Source of the DNA: Bacteroidaceae bacterium
Lineage (GTDB): Bacteria; Bacteroidota; Bacteroidia; Bacteroidales; Bacteroidaceae
Direction: 5' to 3'
Assembly: GCA_017936265.1 (NCBI GenBank)
Contig: JAGBFX010000018.1
Coordinates: 1 to 41,352 of the forward strand
DNA length: 41,352 bases
Part shown: one piece after another, positions 27,234 to 35,783 of the stretch
Layout of the letters: the number at the start of each line of letters is the position of its first letter
Numbering within the stretch: position 1 is the stretch's first letter
Position numbers and translations under genes: made by a program
The notes under the pieces: model-generated
Database searches by the model: none
Seen by the model: only the letters and a program-made list of their open reading frames with translations
Told to the model about the DNA's origin: nothing

Positions 27234-28622
27234 ATGACACTAATCAAATCTATTTCAGGAATCAGAGGTACTATCGGTGGCCGTGCCGATGAGGGTCTAA
27301 CTCCTCTTGATGTTGTGAAACTCACTTCAGCGTATGCAGCGTTGATCCGTAAGACAACCACTAAGACAAGCAACAAGATTGTTGTCGGCCGTGACGCACG
27401 CCTTTCTGGCTCAATGGTAAACAAGATTGTCTGCGGTACTCTCATGGGTATGGGCTTTGATGTTGTTGACATAGGTCTTGCGTCAACACCTACGACTGAG
27501 GTCGCTGTTACAATGGAGGACGCATGTGGCGGTATCATTCTTACTGCAAGCCACAATCCACGTCAGTGGAATGCCCTGAAGCTCCTTAACGAGAAGGGCG
27601 AGTTCCTGAATGCCGCAGAGGGTCAGGAGGTTCTCCGCATAGCAGCAGCCGAGGAGTTTGACTATGCAGATGTAGAGACTCTTGGCAATTACCGTCTTGA
27701 TGAGAGCTACGATGAGAAACACATCGATGCAGTTCTTGCATTGCCTCTCGTTGATGTTGAGGCCATCAAGGCTGCAAACTTCAAGGTTGCTATCGACTGT
27801 GTAAACTCTGTAGGCGGTCTCATTCTCCCACGTCTGTTCGAGAAACTCGGTATCACAAAGGTTGACAAACTCTATTGCGAACCGACAGGTGACTTCCAGC
27901 ATAACCCTGAGCCACTTGCAAAGAACCTAGGCGATATCATGGGTCTCATGGCAAAGGGTGGTAACGACGTTGCTTTCGTTGTTGACCCGGACGTTGACCG
28001 TCTGGCTATCATCTGCGAGAACGGCGAGATGTACGGCGAGGAGTATACACTCGTAACAGTTGCCGACTATGTATTGAAGCACACTCCTGGCAACACGGTT
28101 TCAAACCTCAGCTCAACACGTGCATTGCGTGATGTAACTAATGCTCATGGTTGTACTTATACCGCATCAGCTGTCGGCGAGGTCAATGTAGTTACAAAGA
28201 TGCGTGAGACAAATGCTGTCATCGGCGGCGAGGGTAACGGTGGTGTCATCTATCCTGCTTGCCACGCAGGTCGTGACGCTTTGGTAGGTATCTGCTTGTT
28301 CCTCAGCCACCTCGCTCACGAGAAGAAGACAGTAAGCGAGCTCCGTGCCACATATCCTGCCTACTTCATGGGCAAGAACCGCATCGACCTCAAACCGGGT
28401 TGCGATGTTGATGCTATCCTCGAGAAGATCAAGGCTACATACGCAGGCAAGGCAGAAATCAATACTGTTGATGGCGTTAAGCTTGACTTCCCCGAGACAT
28501 GGGTACACCTGCGCAAGAGCAACACCGAGCCAATCATCCGCATCTATTCAGAGGGTCCTACACAGGAGGCTGCCGATGCAATCGGTGAGGAGATTCTCGC
28601 ACTTGCGAACAGCTTGATGTAA
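27234..28622 (+). CDS. glmM: Phosphoglucosamine mutase
   Basis: A 462-residue phosphohexomutase predicted to convert glucosamine-6-phosphate to glucosamine-1-phosphate for UDP-GlcNAc, peptidoglycan and LPS. Visible sites: the phosphoserine loop TASHNP (S106), the metal loop DPDVDR (251-256), the sugar loop GGEGNGGV and the phosphate loop RKSNTEPIIRIY. The ATG at 27234 (MTLIKSISGIRG) is chosen over an upstream in-frame start that would overlap the lipoprotein gene, because the family begins with this motif. The assignment as GlmM rather than a general mutase rests on length and the IKSISGIRGT start. Confidence 0.87.
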   Translation: MTLIKSISGIRGTIGGRADEGLTPLDVVKLTSAYAALIRKTTTKTSNKIVVGRDARLSGSMVNKIVCGTLMGMGFDVVDIGLASTPTTEVAVTMEDACGGIILTASHNPRQWNALKLLNEKGEFLNAAEGQEVLRIAAAEEFDYADVETLGNYRLDESYDEKHIDAVLALPLVDVEAIKAANFKVAIDCVNSVGGLILPRLFEKLGITKVDKLYCEPTGDFQHNPEPLAKNLGDIMGLMAKGGNDVAFVVDPDVDRLAIICENGEMYGEEYTLVTVADYVLKHTPGNTVSNLSSTRALRDVTNAHGCTYTASAVGEVNVVTKMRETNAVIGGEGNGGVIYPACHAGRDALVGICLFLSHLAHEKKTVSELRATYPAYFMGKNRIDLKPGCDVDAILEKIKATYAGKAEINTVDGVKLDFPETWVHLRKSNTEPIIRIYSEGPTQEAADAIGEEILALANSLM

Positions 28623-28642
28623 TTTGAACCTTAATTATATTT

Positions 28643-28674
28643 TCAGAGCGCTCTTTTGGGCGCTCTGATTTTTT
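28643..28674 (+). terminator. Terminator of glmM
   Basis: A 9-bp stem TCAGAGCGC/GCGCTCTGA (28643-28651/28660-28668), an 8-nt loop, then TTTTTTA. A classic rho-independent terminator 20 nt after the stop. Confidence 0.9.
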
Positions 28675-28726
28675 ATACCTTTTTATAATGAGCTGATAGC
28701 GGAATAAGAAAAATATAATCCGAATA

Positions 28727-28758
28727 TTTGGTTTATATAATAAACTACTTTATATTTG
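28727..28758 (+). promoter_or_regulatory. Promoter of the membrane protein / regulator pair
   Basis: TTTG at 28727-28730, a 20-nt spacer and TATATTTG at 28751-28758, matching the Bacteroidota consensus exactly. The leader is about 35-40 nt. Confidence 0.75.
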
Positions 28759-28798
28759 TAGCGGATATCCATGTTGCAAACTCTAAAAAGAACTTATT

Positions 28799-29419
28799 AT
28801 GGAAGGAAAAAGAATGAATGAGGCCGAGAGCCTGGAGCTCATAACCTCGATGATTAACGATTCGCGTGCGCGAATGACAAAGAATCTTGGAACACCTTTC
28901 CTCATCTGGGGGTATACGACAGTTGCCGTTTCAATATGTCAGGCGGTTATACTTGCCTGTGTAGAGGAGTTTTATCCTTATCTGTGGGGGTGGTTCGCAA
29001 TTCCTGTAGTGGGGTGGTTGCTGATGATGCTGTTCAATAAGCAGGAGAAAGCGGTAACCAATTACATTGACCGCTGTATAAATGCTTTATGGTGTGCAAT
29101 TGGCGTAGCCGCCTTTCTGTTGCCTTTTACGGGCGTCTTTGTGTTTCCCGGTGTGATAATGCTCATGGGAATCGGCACTGCAACTACTGCTGCCGTTGTA
29201 AAGGACAAGATAGTGAAGTGTATCGGCTATGCCGCAATATTCTCATCACTGCTGTTCTCTTTTGTAAGACTGCTGCTTTCGCGAGTGTTGAGCCCTGAAC
29301 AGTTTGGCGGAAAGGAGCGCTATTTGGTAGAATGTATTATCTTTGCAGTGATAATGTTCCTGTTGCTTGTCGTTTCAGGACATATACTCAATTACAAGAA
29401 AAAATGTTTAAAGAACTGA
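28799..29419 (+). CDS. Hypothetical membrane protein linked to a winged-helix regulator
   Basis: A 206-residue protein with a soluble N-terminus (MEGKRMNEAESLELITSMIN), then five or six hydrophobic helices arranged in pairs, ending KKKCLKN. No enzyme motif is seen. It overlaps the next gene by 16 nt in a different frame, so the two are coupled. Similar membrane protein plus small-regulator pairs occur in Bacteroides genomes. M6 is an alternative start. The partner regulator may control this operon, but that is inference. Confidence 0.7.
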   Translation: MEGKRMNEAESLELITSMINDSRARMTKNLGTPFLIWGYTTVAVSICQAVILACVEEFYPYLWGWFAIPVVGWLLMMLFNKQEKAVTNYIDRCINALWCAIGVAAFLLPFTGVFVFPGVIMLMGIGTATTAAVVKDKIVKCIGYAAIFSSLLFSFVRLLLSRVLSPEQFGGKERYLVECIIFAVIMFLLLVVSGHILNYKKKCLKN

Positions 29420-29694
29420 ATCCTTTGTTGCACTCCGAACTGCGCCTTGCGGTCATCTCCCTGCTGATAAGTGTGGAGAGTGCTGATTTTGTCTACATCA
29501 AAGAGCAGACAAAGGCAACGGCCGGCAATTTGAGCGTGCAGTTGGATAAATTGCAGAAAGCCGGTTATGTTAAGGTAGAAAAGGGCTTCAAGGGCAAGAT
29601 GCCCCGTACTACGTGCTCGATAACCTCTGAAGGCGTTTCTGCTTTTGAGGAGTATGTGCAGGCATTGAGGAGCTATTTGGGAGATAAGATATAA
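29404..29694 (+). CDS. Small winged-helix transcriptional regulator (MarR/HTH_34-like)
   Basis: A 96-residue protein that is almost entirely one winged helix-turn-helix. The recognition region is FVYIKEQTKATAGNLSVQLD, the wing YVKVEKGFKGKMPRTTCSIT, and the dimer helix follows. This is typical of the short HTH_34 family. It has no effector domain. Its start lies inside the end of the membrane protein gene, so it is probably translated by coupling. A convergent terminator follows. The target is unknown; autoregulation of its own operon is the simplest guess. Confidence 0.8.
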   Translation: MFKELNPLLHSELRLAVISLLISVESADFVYIKEQTKATAGNLSVQLDKLQKAGYVKVEKGFKGKMPRTTCSITSEGVSAFEEYVQALRSYLGDKI

Positions 29695-29707
29695 AATATA
29701 AATGTGG

Positions 29708-29737
29708 GCAACCCTTGCTTTTGTGAGCAAGGGTTGC
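29708..29737. terminator. Stem-loop terminator between the regulator and hemW
   Basis: A 12-bp perfect stem GCAACCCTTGCT/AGCAAGGGTTGC (29708-29719/29726-29737) with a 6-nt loop lies between two convergent genes. The plus side continues CTGTTGTTAT, so the U-tract is weak, but the stem is strong and likely serves both strands. Confidence 0.75.
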
Positions 29738-29744
29738 TCTGTTG

Positions 29745-30872
29745 TTATACATATATCAGTTCCCTTATTACGGCATCGCTTATGAAAATTCCTTTCTCGG
29801 TCAGTGACAGATGCCCCTCTTTCTCTTTAAGATTTCCCAGTGCAATCTCCTTTTCTGCGGCACGCAGCAAGTAAGCGTTGAGTCTTTCGTTGAATCTCTC
29901 CTTTATCCATGTGAGTGGTATGCCGTCGGCGGTGCGCAGGCGGGTCAGGATTGTGTCATTGTAGCGCTCCTCTTCAGTGAGGTACTCAACCTCGAAGTTG
30001 CGCTTCCCGCTGTCCATGCTTTCGATGTATGCCTTAATGTCAGCAATGTTCCACTCGCGTGACTTGCCGTTGTATGAGTGTGCTGCAGCCCCGCAACCGA
30101 TGTAGGGTGTGTCGTTCCAGTAGCTGCTGTTGTGACGGCTCTCTTTGCCTGGCAACGCAAAGTTCGAGATTTCATAGTGGCGGTAGCCGGCACCTTTCAT
30201 TGTTTCAATGAGCATGCCGAACTGCTCGACATTCTCCTCTTCGCTGAGTTCCGTAATCTTGCCGCTGCACAGGTCGCGGTGGAGCGGTGTACCCTCCTCG
30301 TACATTAGATTGTAGGCCGAGAGGTGGTCGGGCTTCAACCCTATTGCGCTATTCAGGTCATACTGCCATTCCTCGGCAGTGGAGCCGGGGAGAGCGAACA
30401 TCAGGTCAATGCTTATGTTCTCATATCCCGCTGCCCGTGCGTTCCTTACGGCGTTGCGTGCTCCTTCTGCAGTGTGGCGTCGCCCAAGCCTTTTCAGTTG
30501 CTCATCGTTGAAACTCTGTACTCCCATGCTTATCCTGTTGAACGGCAACCCTTTCAGCTGCTCAAGGAACTCGGGAATCATGTCATCGGGGTTGCATTCG
30601 ATTGTGACCTCGGGGTTACTGCCGACGGGGTAGGTGTTGTAGACGGTGTCGCATATTGTGCGTAGCTGCCTGATTGTGAGCGTCGAGGGGGTTCCGCCTC
30701 CAAAATATATTGTCTCGACAGTCTCGTTGCCTATGTAATGTCTGCGCTCCTGCAGTTCCCTGCAAAGTGCCTTTACATACTCTTCCTTTATATTATATAA
30801 GGTGGAAGAGTAGAATGCGCAATATCTGCACCTCTGTTTGCAGAATGGTATATGTATATAGATTCCGGCCAT
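29745..30872 (-). CDS. hemW: HemW-like radical SAM protein
   Basis: A 375-residue radical-SAM protein. The 4Fe-4S binding Cys are C11, C15 and C18 in FCKQRCRYCAF, followed by the SAM-site glycines in YFGGGTPSTL. The length and C-terminal HemW domain place it with HemW, the proposed heme chaperone, and not HemN, which is longer and has an extra Cys after the cluster motif. It was historically annotated as an oxygen-independent coproporphyrinogen III oxidase. It is transcribed toward the regulator operon, with its own -7 box upstream. Confidence 0.9.
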   Translation of the reverse strand: MAGIYIHIPFCKQRCRYCAFYSSTLYNIKEEYVKALCRELQERRHYIGNETVETIYFGGGTPSTLTIRQLRTICDTVYNTYPVGSNPEVTIECNPDDMIPEFLEQLKGLPFNRISMGVQSFNDEQLKRLGRRHTAEGARNAVRNARAAGYENISIDLMFALPGSTAEEWQYDLNSAIGLKPDHLSAYNLMYEEGTPLHRDLCSGKITELSEEENVEQFGMLIETMKGAGYRHYEISNFALPGKESRHNSSYWNDTPYIGCGAAAHSYNGKSREWNIADIKAYIESMDSGKRNFEVEYLTEEERYNDTILTRLRTADGIPLTWIKERFNERLNAYLLRAAEKEIALGNLKEKEGHLSLTEKGIFISDAVIRELIYV

Positions 30873-30892
30873 TGGTCATTGTTTACATGCCG

Positions 30893-30900
30893 CGAAGATA
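30893..30900 (-). promoter_or_regulatory. -7 element of hemW
   Basis: On the minus strand TATCTTCG then CGG, the TAnnTTCG variant, 20 nt before the hemW ATG. No clear -33 is seen at the expected distance. Confidence 0.5.
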
Positions 30901-30962
30901 ATGCTATTTCTGTCCATATATGAGCTTTTTAAAACTTTTTAGTAAAAAACATTTCCATTCTG

Positions 30963-30994
30963 TTTGCTTTTCTTCGGGAAAATTCCTATATTGC
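30963..30994 (+). promoter_or_regulatory. Candidate promoter of the EF-G paralog
   Basis: TTTG at 30963-30966, a 20-nt spacer and TATATTGC at 30987-30994, slightly off the consensus -7. It predicts a leader of about 110 nt containing a possible stem CCGCAA/TTGCGG (31036-31041/31073-31078). A weak -7 would fit a promoter that needs an activator upstream. Confidence 0.45.
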
Positions 30995-31110
30995 CAACTC
31001 ATTTGAAACTTTAACTAACAGACTGAAAGGCTGGGCCGCAAGTGATGAAGAATATTCAACGAATGAGGCTTGTTGCGGTGGCTCTCCTTTCCAATTAAAA
31101 CAAAAATAGT

Positions 31111-33264
31111 ATGAAAACTTATCAAACCAACGAAATCAAGAACATTGCAATCGTAGGATGTTCCGGCTCTGGAAAAACCACTCTCACAGAGGCTATGCTC
31201 TTTGAGGGTGGAATCATCAAACGTAGAGGTACAATTGAAGCGAAGAACACCGTTAGTGACTACTTCCCTGTTGAACAGGAGTATGGCTATTCGGTGTTTT
31301 CAACTGTATTCCAGATTGAGCAGGCCGGCAAGAAACTGAATCTTATCGATTGCCCGGGCTCTGATGACTTTGCAGGCAGTATGGTAAGCGCGATGACTGT
31401 TGCCGACCTGGCAATGATGGTCATCAACGGCCAGTATGGTGTTGAGGTAGGTACACAGAACTGCTACCGCTACATCAGCAAGATGAAGAAGCCTATGATG
31501 TTCGTGGTTAACCAGGTTGACAACGAGAAGTGCGACTATGATACCATCATCGAGCAGTTGCAGTCTATCTATGGCTCAAAGGTGGTTCCTGTTCAGTATC
31601 CTTTGAACGCGGGTCCTGGCTTCAGCACTATCATCGACGTCCTTCTTATGAAGAAGCTTACATTCACCGGCGAGGGACAGCCGCCACTTGTTGAAGATAT
31701 CCCGGCTGGCGAGGTCGAGAAGGCGAAGGCTCTTCACATGGAACTCGTTGAGAAGGCTGCCGAGAATGAAGAGGGCCTTATGGACAAGTTCTTCGAGTCA
31801 GAGGAGTTGACTACCGATGAAATCCGTATGGGTGCGCGCCTTGGTCTCTCTACCGACAGTGTTTATCCTGTACTCTGCTGTTCTGCATCTACCGATGTTG
31901 CAGTAAGTCGTCTGTTGGAGTTCCTTGCAAACGTTGCTCCTGAGATTACAGATATGCCTCAGCCGGTAAATGCTGATGGCGAGACTGTTCCTTATGACAG
32001 TGAGGCTCCTACATCAATCCTTTTCTATAAGACTTCTGTTGAGCCACATATCGGTGAGGTAAATTACTTCAAGGTAATGAGCGGTACATTGAAGGCCGGC
32101 GATGACCTTCTGAATGCTGACCGTGGCTCAAAGGAGCGTATTGCCCAGTTGTTCTGCAGCGCAGGTGCCAACCGTGTGGCTGTAGATGAACTCAAGGCCG
32201 GTGACCTCGGCTGTACTGTAAAGCTGAAGGATATCAAAATCGGTAATACCCTTAATGCAAAGGATGCCAACAACAAGTTTGCGTTGGTGAAATATCCGGC
32301 ATCAAAATATTCACGTGCAATCAAGCCTGCCAACGAATCTGAAATCGAGAAGATGATGCAGGTCCTCAACCGCATGCACGAGGAAGACCCGACATGGCGC
32401 ATCGAGCAGTCAAAGGAGCTTCGCCAGACAATTGTCTATGGTCAGGGTGAGTTCCACCTGCGTACTTTGAAATGGCGTCTTGAGAATGTCGAGAAGGTGC
32501 AGGTCAAGTATGAGGAGCCGAAGATTCCTTATCGCGAGACCATTACCAAGGCTGCACGTGCCGACTATCGCCACAAGAAACAGTCGGGTGGTGCCGGCCA
32601 GTTCGGTGAGGTTCACATGATTGTAGAACCATACGAGGAAGGCAAGCCATTGCAGGAGGTTTACCGTTTCGGCGGTCAGGAGTTCAAGATCAACGCCAAG
32701 GCTACCGAGGAGGTTTCACTCGAGTGGGGTGGCAAGTTGGTATTCGTGAACAGTATTGTCGGCGGTAGTATCGATGCTCGTTTCATGCCGGCTATCCTCA
32801 AGGGTGTCATGGAGCGCATGGAGCGCGGTCCGCTTACAGGTTCTTATGCACGTGACGTTCGCGTCATCGTTTACGACGGAAAGATGCACCCCGTTGACTC
32901 TAATGAGCTTTCGTTCATGCTCGCAGGTCGCAATGCCTTCAGCGCTGCGTTCCGTGAGGCGGGTCCGAAGATTCTTGAGCCTGTTTATGACGTTGAAGTA
33001 TTTGTTCCGTCGGACAAGATGGGTGATGTCATGAGTGATATCCAGGGTCGTCGCGGTATGATTATGGGTATGGAGAGCGAGAATGGTTATGAGAAACTCT
33101 CGGCAAAGGTTCCTTTGAAGGAGATGGCTTCTTATTCGACTACACTCAGCTCGTTGACTGGCGGACGTGCTTCGTTCATCATGTCTCCATCAACATATGA
33201 ACTCGTTCCGGGCGATGTACAGAACAAGCTTGTCGAGGAGCTCGCAGTGAAGGATGAGGAATAA
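31111..33264 (+). CDS. fusA2: EF-G paralog (EF-G2-like) with altered GTPase motifs
   Basis: A 717-residue five-domain EF-G-like factor. The P-loop GCSGSGKT (16-23) is intact. Switch I reads YGYSV where active EF-Gs have RGITI, and the G3 motif is DCPGSDDF, so Ser84 replaces the catalytic His of DTPGH. G4 is NQVD (134-137) in place of NKMD. Domains II-V are full length, including RKHKKQSGGAGQFGEV-like domain IV sequence (YRHKKQSGGAGQFGEV). The changes match the Bacteroides EF-G2 paralog, reported to support translocation with little or no GTP hydrolysis and to rise during carbon limitation. It is followed by a palindromic terminator and the RprXY pair. Confidence 0.88.
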   Translation: MKTYQTNEIKNIAIVGCSGSGKTTLTEAMLFEGGIIKRRGTIEAKNTVSDYFPVEQEYGYSVFSTVFQIEQAGKKLNLIDCPGSDDFAGSMVSAMTVADLAMMVINGQYGVEVGTQNCYRYISKMKKPMMFVVNQVDNEKCDYDTIIEQLQSIYGSKVVPVQYPLNAGPGFSTIIDVLLMKKLTFTGEGQPPLVEDIPAGEVEKAKALHMELVEKAAENEEGLMDKFFESEELTTDEIRMGARLGLSTDSVYPVLCCSASTDVAVSRLLEFLANVAPEITDMPQPVNADGETVPYDSEAPTSILFYKTSVEPHIGEVNYFKVMSGTLKAGDDLLNADRGSKERIAQLFCSAGANRVAVDELKAGDLGCTVKLKDIKIGNTLNAKDANNKFALVKYPASKYSRAIKPANESEIEKMMQVLNRMHEEDPTWRIEQSKELRQTIVYGQGEFHLRTLKWRLENVEKVQVKYEEPKIPYRETITKAARADYRHKKQSGGAGQFGEVHMIVEPYEEGKPLQEVYRFGGQEFKINAKATEEVSLEWGGKLVFVNSIVGGSIDARFMPAILKGVMERMERGPLTGSYARDVRVIVYDGKMHPVDSNELSFMLAGRNAFSAAFREAGPKILEPVYDVEVFVPSDKMGDVMSDIQGRRGMIMGMESENGYEKLSAKVPLKEMASYSTTLSSLTGGRASFIMSPSTYELVPGDVQNKLVEELAVKDEE

Positions 33265-33284
33265 TAATTACTGTTTCCATATGC

Positions 33285-33320
33285 AAAAGGCGAAGAGCAT
33301 GCTCTTCGCCTTTTTTTGTT
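33285..33320 (+). terminator. Palindromic terminator of the EF-G paralog gene
   Basis: A perfect 30-nt palindrome (33285-33314; AAAAGGCGAAGAGCA and its complement) runs into a T-tract. It lies 20 nt after the stop. Confidence 0.9.
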
Positions 33321-33464
33321 AAATTGCGTGCCCTTTTTGCTTTTTATGCCGCTTGTGGAAGAAACGAGTTGTTAAAATCGTAACTTGTTTGAATGTCTTT
33401 GTTAATTAAAAAGAAAAAAACAATAAAAATAAATATTTGTTATACAAACTAAAGATGTTGTCTT

Positions 33465-33472
33465 TATATTTG
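33465..33472 (+). promoter_or_regulatory. -7 element directly before the sensor kinase start
   Basis: TATATTTG, an exact -7 box, ends 4 nt before the ATG at 33477. The nearest TTTG (33436-33439) is 25 nt upstream, longer than usual. If used, the transcript would be leaderless or nearly so. Confidence 0.45.
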
Positions 33473-33476
33473 CTTT

Positions 33477-35003
33477 ATGAAAAAGATTACAATTTGGCTT
33501 GTAGGGCTTATAATGGGTGTCTGTTGTGTGGCGCTGCTTTTCATGCAGCTGTCATACATCGAGACTATGGTCAAGATGCGCGTCGAGCATTTTGATGAGG
33601 GCGTGAAGAGAAGCCTGCATGCTGTGGCGTATAATTTCGAGATAGAGGAGATGCGTGCCTATCTGTCGGGCGAACTGCGTAGCGATGTCGAGTATGCCCG
33701 CATGCTGAACGAAAAATTGCTGAACAGACAGCAGGGCAGGACAAGCGATTTCTATACTTTCTTCGAGTTTCTTATGATTGATGAAAGGCCTTCGGCCGGC
33801 AGGGACCAGTCATCTCCGCTCTCCAACAAGAGGGATATGTCTGTACAGGGTGCGAAGAGCCTGACCCAGGATATCATAAAGATGAAATACAAACATCAGC
33901 GCGATGTCTTCGACAGGGTCATATATGATATAATAATGAATGCGGGCGGCAAGCCGTTGCAGTTGCGTATGAATCCCGAGATGCTTTACAAGAACCTTGG
34001 TGTGGAATTCGCGAACAGCGGCATAACACTGCCTTTCGAATTCCGTGTGATAAACAACTCGGGCGATACTATCTTTGCCAGCAACGGTCATTTCAGTGAT
34101 GAGTCGTGCCGTGTCTACCGTGAGGCGCTTTTTGCGAACGATGTCTTCAACCGTATATCTACGCTAGAGGTCAGTTTCCCCACCTCGTACCTGAACAATT
34201 ACATTTATGGTGCGGTTAAATTTATGATACCTTCGCTGTTGTTCACTTTGGTTATGTTAATAACCTTCGTGATTACACTCTATATGGCGATAAGGCACAA
34301 GAGGATAACCCAGATGAAGAATGACTTCATAAATAATATGACCCACGAGTTCAAGACTCCGATATCTACAATCTCGCTTGCGGCGCAGATGCTTCAGGAT
34401 CCCTCGGTGAACAAGTCTCCTGAGATGTTCAACCGTCTCTCAGGCGTCATCTCCAGTGAGTCCAAACGCTTGCGCTTTCAGGTAGATAAGGTTCTCCAGA
34501 TGTCAATGTTCGATGACAAGAATACGGCGTCGCTCAAGATGAAGGAACTTGATGCCAACGAACTGGTCTCGAATATCGTGAATACCTTTGCGGTAAAGGT
34601 CGAGCAGGGGGGCGGGCATATTGATTATGTTCTTGATGCGACCGATCCGTATGTGTTTGTCGATGAGATGCATTTTACCAATGTGATTTTCAATCTCCTT
34701 GACAATGCGGTCAAGTATAAGCGCTACGATGTCCCCATAGCTCTCGAGGTGCGTACCTGGAACTCCGGCGAAAAGTTCATGATGTCTATAAAGGATAACG
34801 GCGTCGGAATACGGAAGGAGCATCTGAAGAAGATTTTTGACAGGTTCTACAGGGTCAATACCGGTAACGTGCACGATGTGAAGGGCTTCGGTCTCGGCCT
34901 TGCATATGTCAAACAGATAGTACAGGCGCATCGCGGTACCATACGTGCCGAGAGTGAGCCGGGTGTGGGAACTACTTTTACGATTGTATTACCTTTAAAA
35001 TAA
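33477..35003 (+). CDS. rprX: Two-component sensor histidine kinase (RprX-like)
   Basis: A 508-residue inner-membrane kinase. One membrane helix lies at about 6-26, a periplasmic sensor region at about 27-248, and a second helix at about 250-272. Then come the dimerisation/H-box NNMTHEFKTP with phospho-acceptor H290 and the ATPase domain: N-box NLLDNAVKY, G1 KDNGVGI, F-box FDRFYRV, G2 KGFGLGL. All catalytic boxes are intact. The N-terminus MKKITIWLVGLIMG agrees with Bacteroides RprX-type kinases, supporting this start. It is followed after 6 nt by its response regulator. The signal is unknown. Confidence 0.87.
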   Translation: MKKITIWLVGLIMGVCCVALLFMQLSYIETMVKMRVEHFDEGVKRSLHAVAYNFEIEEMRAYLSGELRSDVEYARMLNEKLLNRQQGRTSDFYTFFEFLMIDERPSAGRDQSSPLSNKRDMSVQGAKSLTQDIIKMKYKHQRDVFDRVIYDIIMNAGGKPLQLRMNPEMLYKNLGVEFANSGITLPFEFRVINNSGDTIFASNGHFSDESCRVYREALFANDVFNRISTLEVSFPTSYLNNYIYGAVKFMIPSLLFTLVMLITFVITLYMAIRHKRITQMKNDFINNMTHEFKTPISTISLAAQMLQDPSVNKSPEMFNRLSGVISSESKRLRFQVDKVLQMSMFDDKNTASLKMKELDANELVSNIVNTFAVKVEQGGGHIDYVLDATDPYVFVDEMHFTNVIFNLLDNAVKYKRYDVPIALEVRTWNSGEKFMMSIKDNGVGIRKEHLKKIFDRFYRVNTGNVHDVKGFGLGLAYVKQIVQAHRGTIRAESEPGVGTTFTIVLPLK

Positions 35004-35009
35004 AGAATT

Positions 35010-35708
35010 ATGGAAGAAAAGACAAGGATTTTATTGTGTGAGGATGATGAGAATCTGGGCATGCTTCTGCGTGAGTATCTTCAGGCGAAGGGCTATTATG
35101 CTGAACTCTGTCCCGATGGCGATGCCGGTTACAAGGCTTTCTTGAAAGGCAAATTCGATATATGTGTGTTTGATGTCATGATGCCTATCAAGGATGGCTT
35201 TACGTTGGCTCAGGAGATTCGTGCGGTAAATGCCGATATCCCCATCATATTCCTGACTGCGAAGACTCTTAACGAGGATATTCTCGAGGGTTTCAAGATC
35301 GGTGCCGATGACTACATTACAAAGTCATTCAGTATGGAGGTGCTTGTGGCGCGTATCGAGACAGTGCTCCGCCGTGTACGTGGCAAGAAGAACAAGGAAA
35401 ACGCTATGTACAAGATTGGCCGTTTCCAGTTCGATACAAAGAAACAGATTCTCTCTATCGGTGACCAGCAGACCAAGCTGACTACAAAGGAGTCGGAACT
35501 TCTGAGCCTGTTGTGTGCGCATGCCAATGAGATACTCCAGCGTGACTTCGCGCTCAAGACCGTGTGGACTGATGACAACTACTTCAATGCCCGCAGTATG
35601 GATGTATACATCACAAAGCTGCGCAAGCATCTCAAGGCAGATGACTCAATCGAGATCATCAATATCCACGGCAAGGGATACAAACTCATTGCTCCTGAGG
35701 TAGAGTGA
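35010..35708 (+). CDS. rprY: OmpR-family response regulator (RprY-like)
   Basis: A 232-residue regulator. The receiver domain has acidic residues E11/D12, phospho-acceptor D55 (FDVMMP), T83 and K105. The C-terminal winged helix of the OmpR/PhoB type follows (about 135-228, with KLTTKESELLSLLCAHANEI and SMDVYITKLRKHLK). The N-terminus RILLCEDDENLGMLLREYLQ resembles Bacteroides RprY. An oddity is Ser106 (TCA at 35325-35327) where receivers almost always have Pro after the conserved Lys. Paired with the kinase in one operon, it ends at a 24-bp-stem terminator. Confidence 0.87.
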   Translation: MEEKTRILLCEDDENLGMLLREYLQAKGYYAELCPDGDAGYKAFLKGKFDICVFDVMMPIKDGFTLAQEIRAVNADIPIIFLTAKTLNEDILEGFKIGADDYITKSFSMEVLVARIETVLRRVRGKKNKENAMYKIGRFQFDTKKQILSIGDQQTKLTTKESELLSLLCAHANEILQRDFALKTVWTDDNYFNARSMDVYITKLRKHLKADDSIEIINIHGKGYKLIAPEVE

Positions 35709-35722
35709 TATTGTCTGTATGT

Positions 35723-35772
35723 ATCACAAACATAAAGGGCTCGACATTTGTCGAGCCCTTTATGTTTGTGAT
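35723..35772. terminator. Very long perfect-stem terminator between convergent genes
   Basis: A perfect 24-bp inverted repeat with a 2-nt loop (35723-35746/35749-35772), core AAAGGGCTCGACA. It lies between rprY (plus) and the small membrane protein gene (minus) and can fold on either strand. The T-tracts are short, so termination relies on the stem. Confidence 0.85.
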
Positions 35773-35783
35773 TGCGTCATTGT

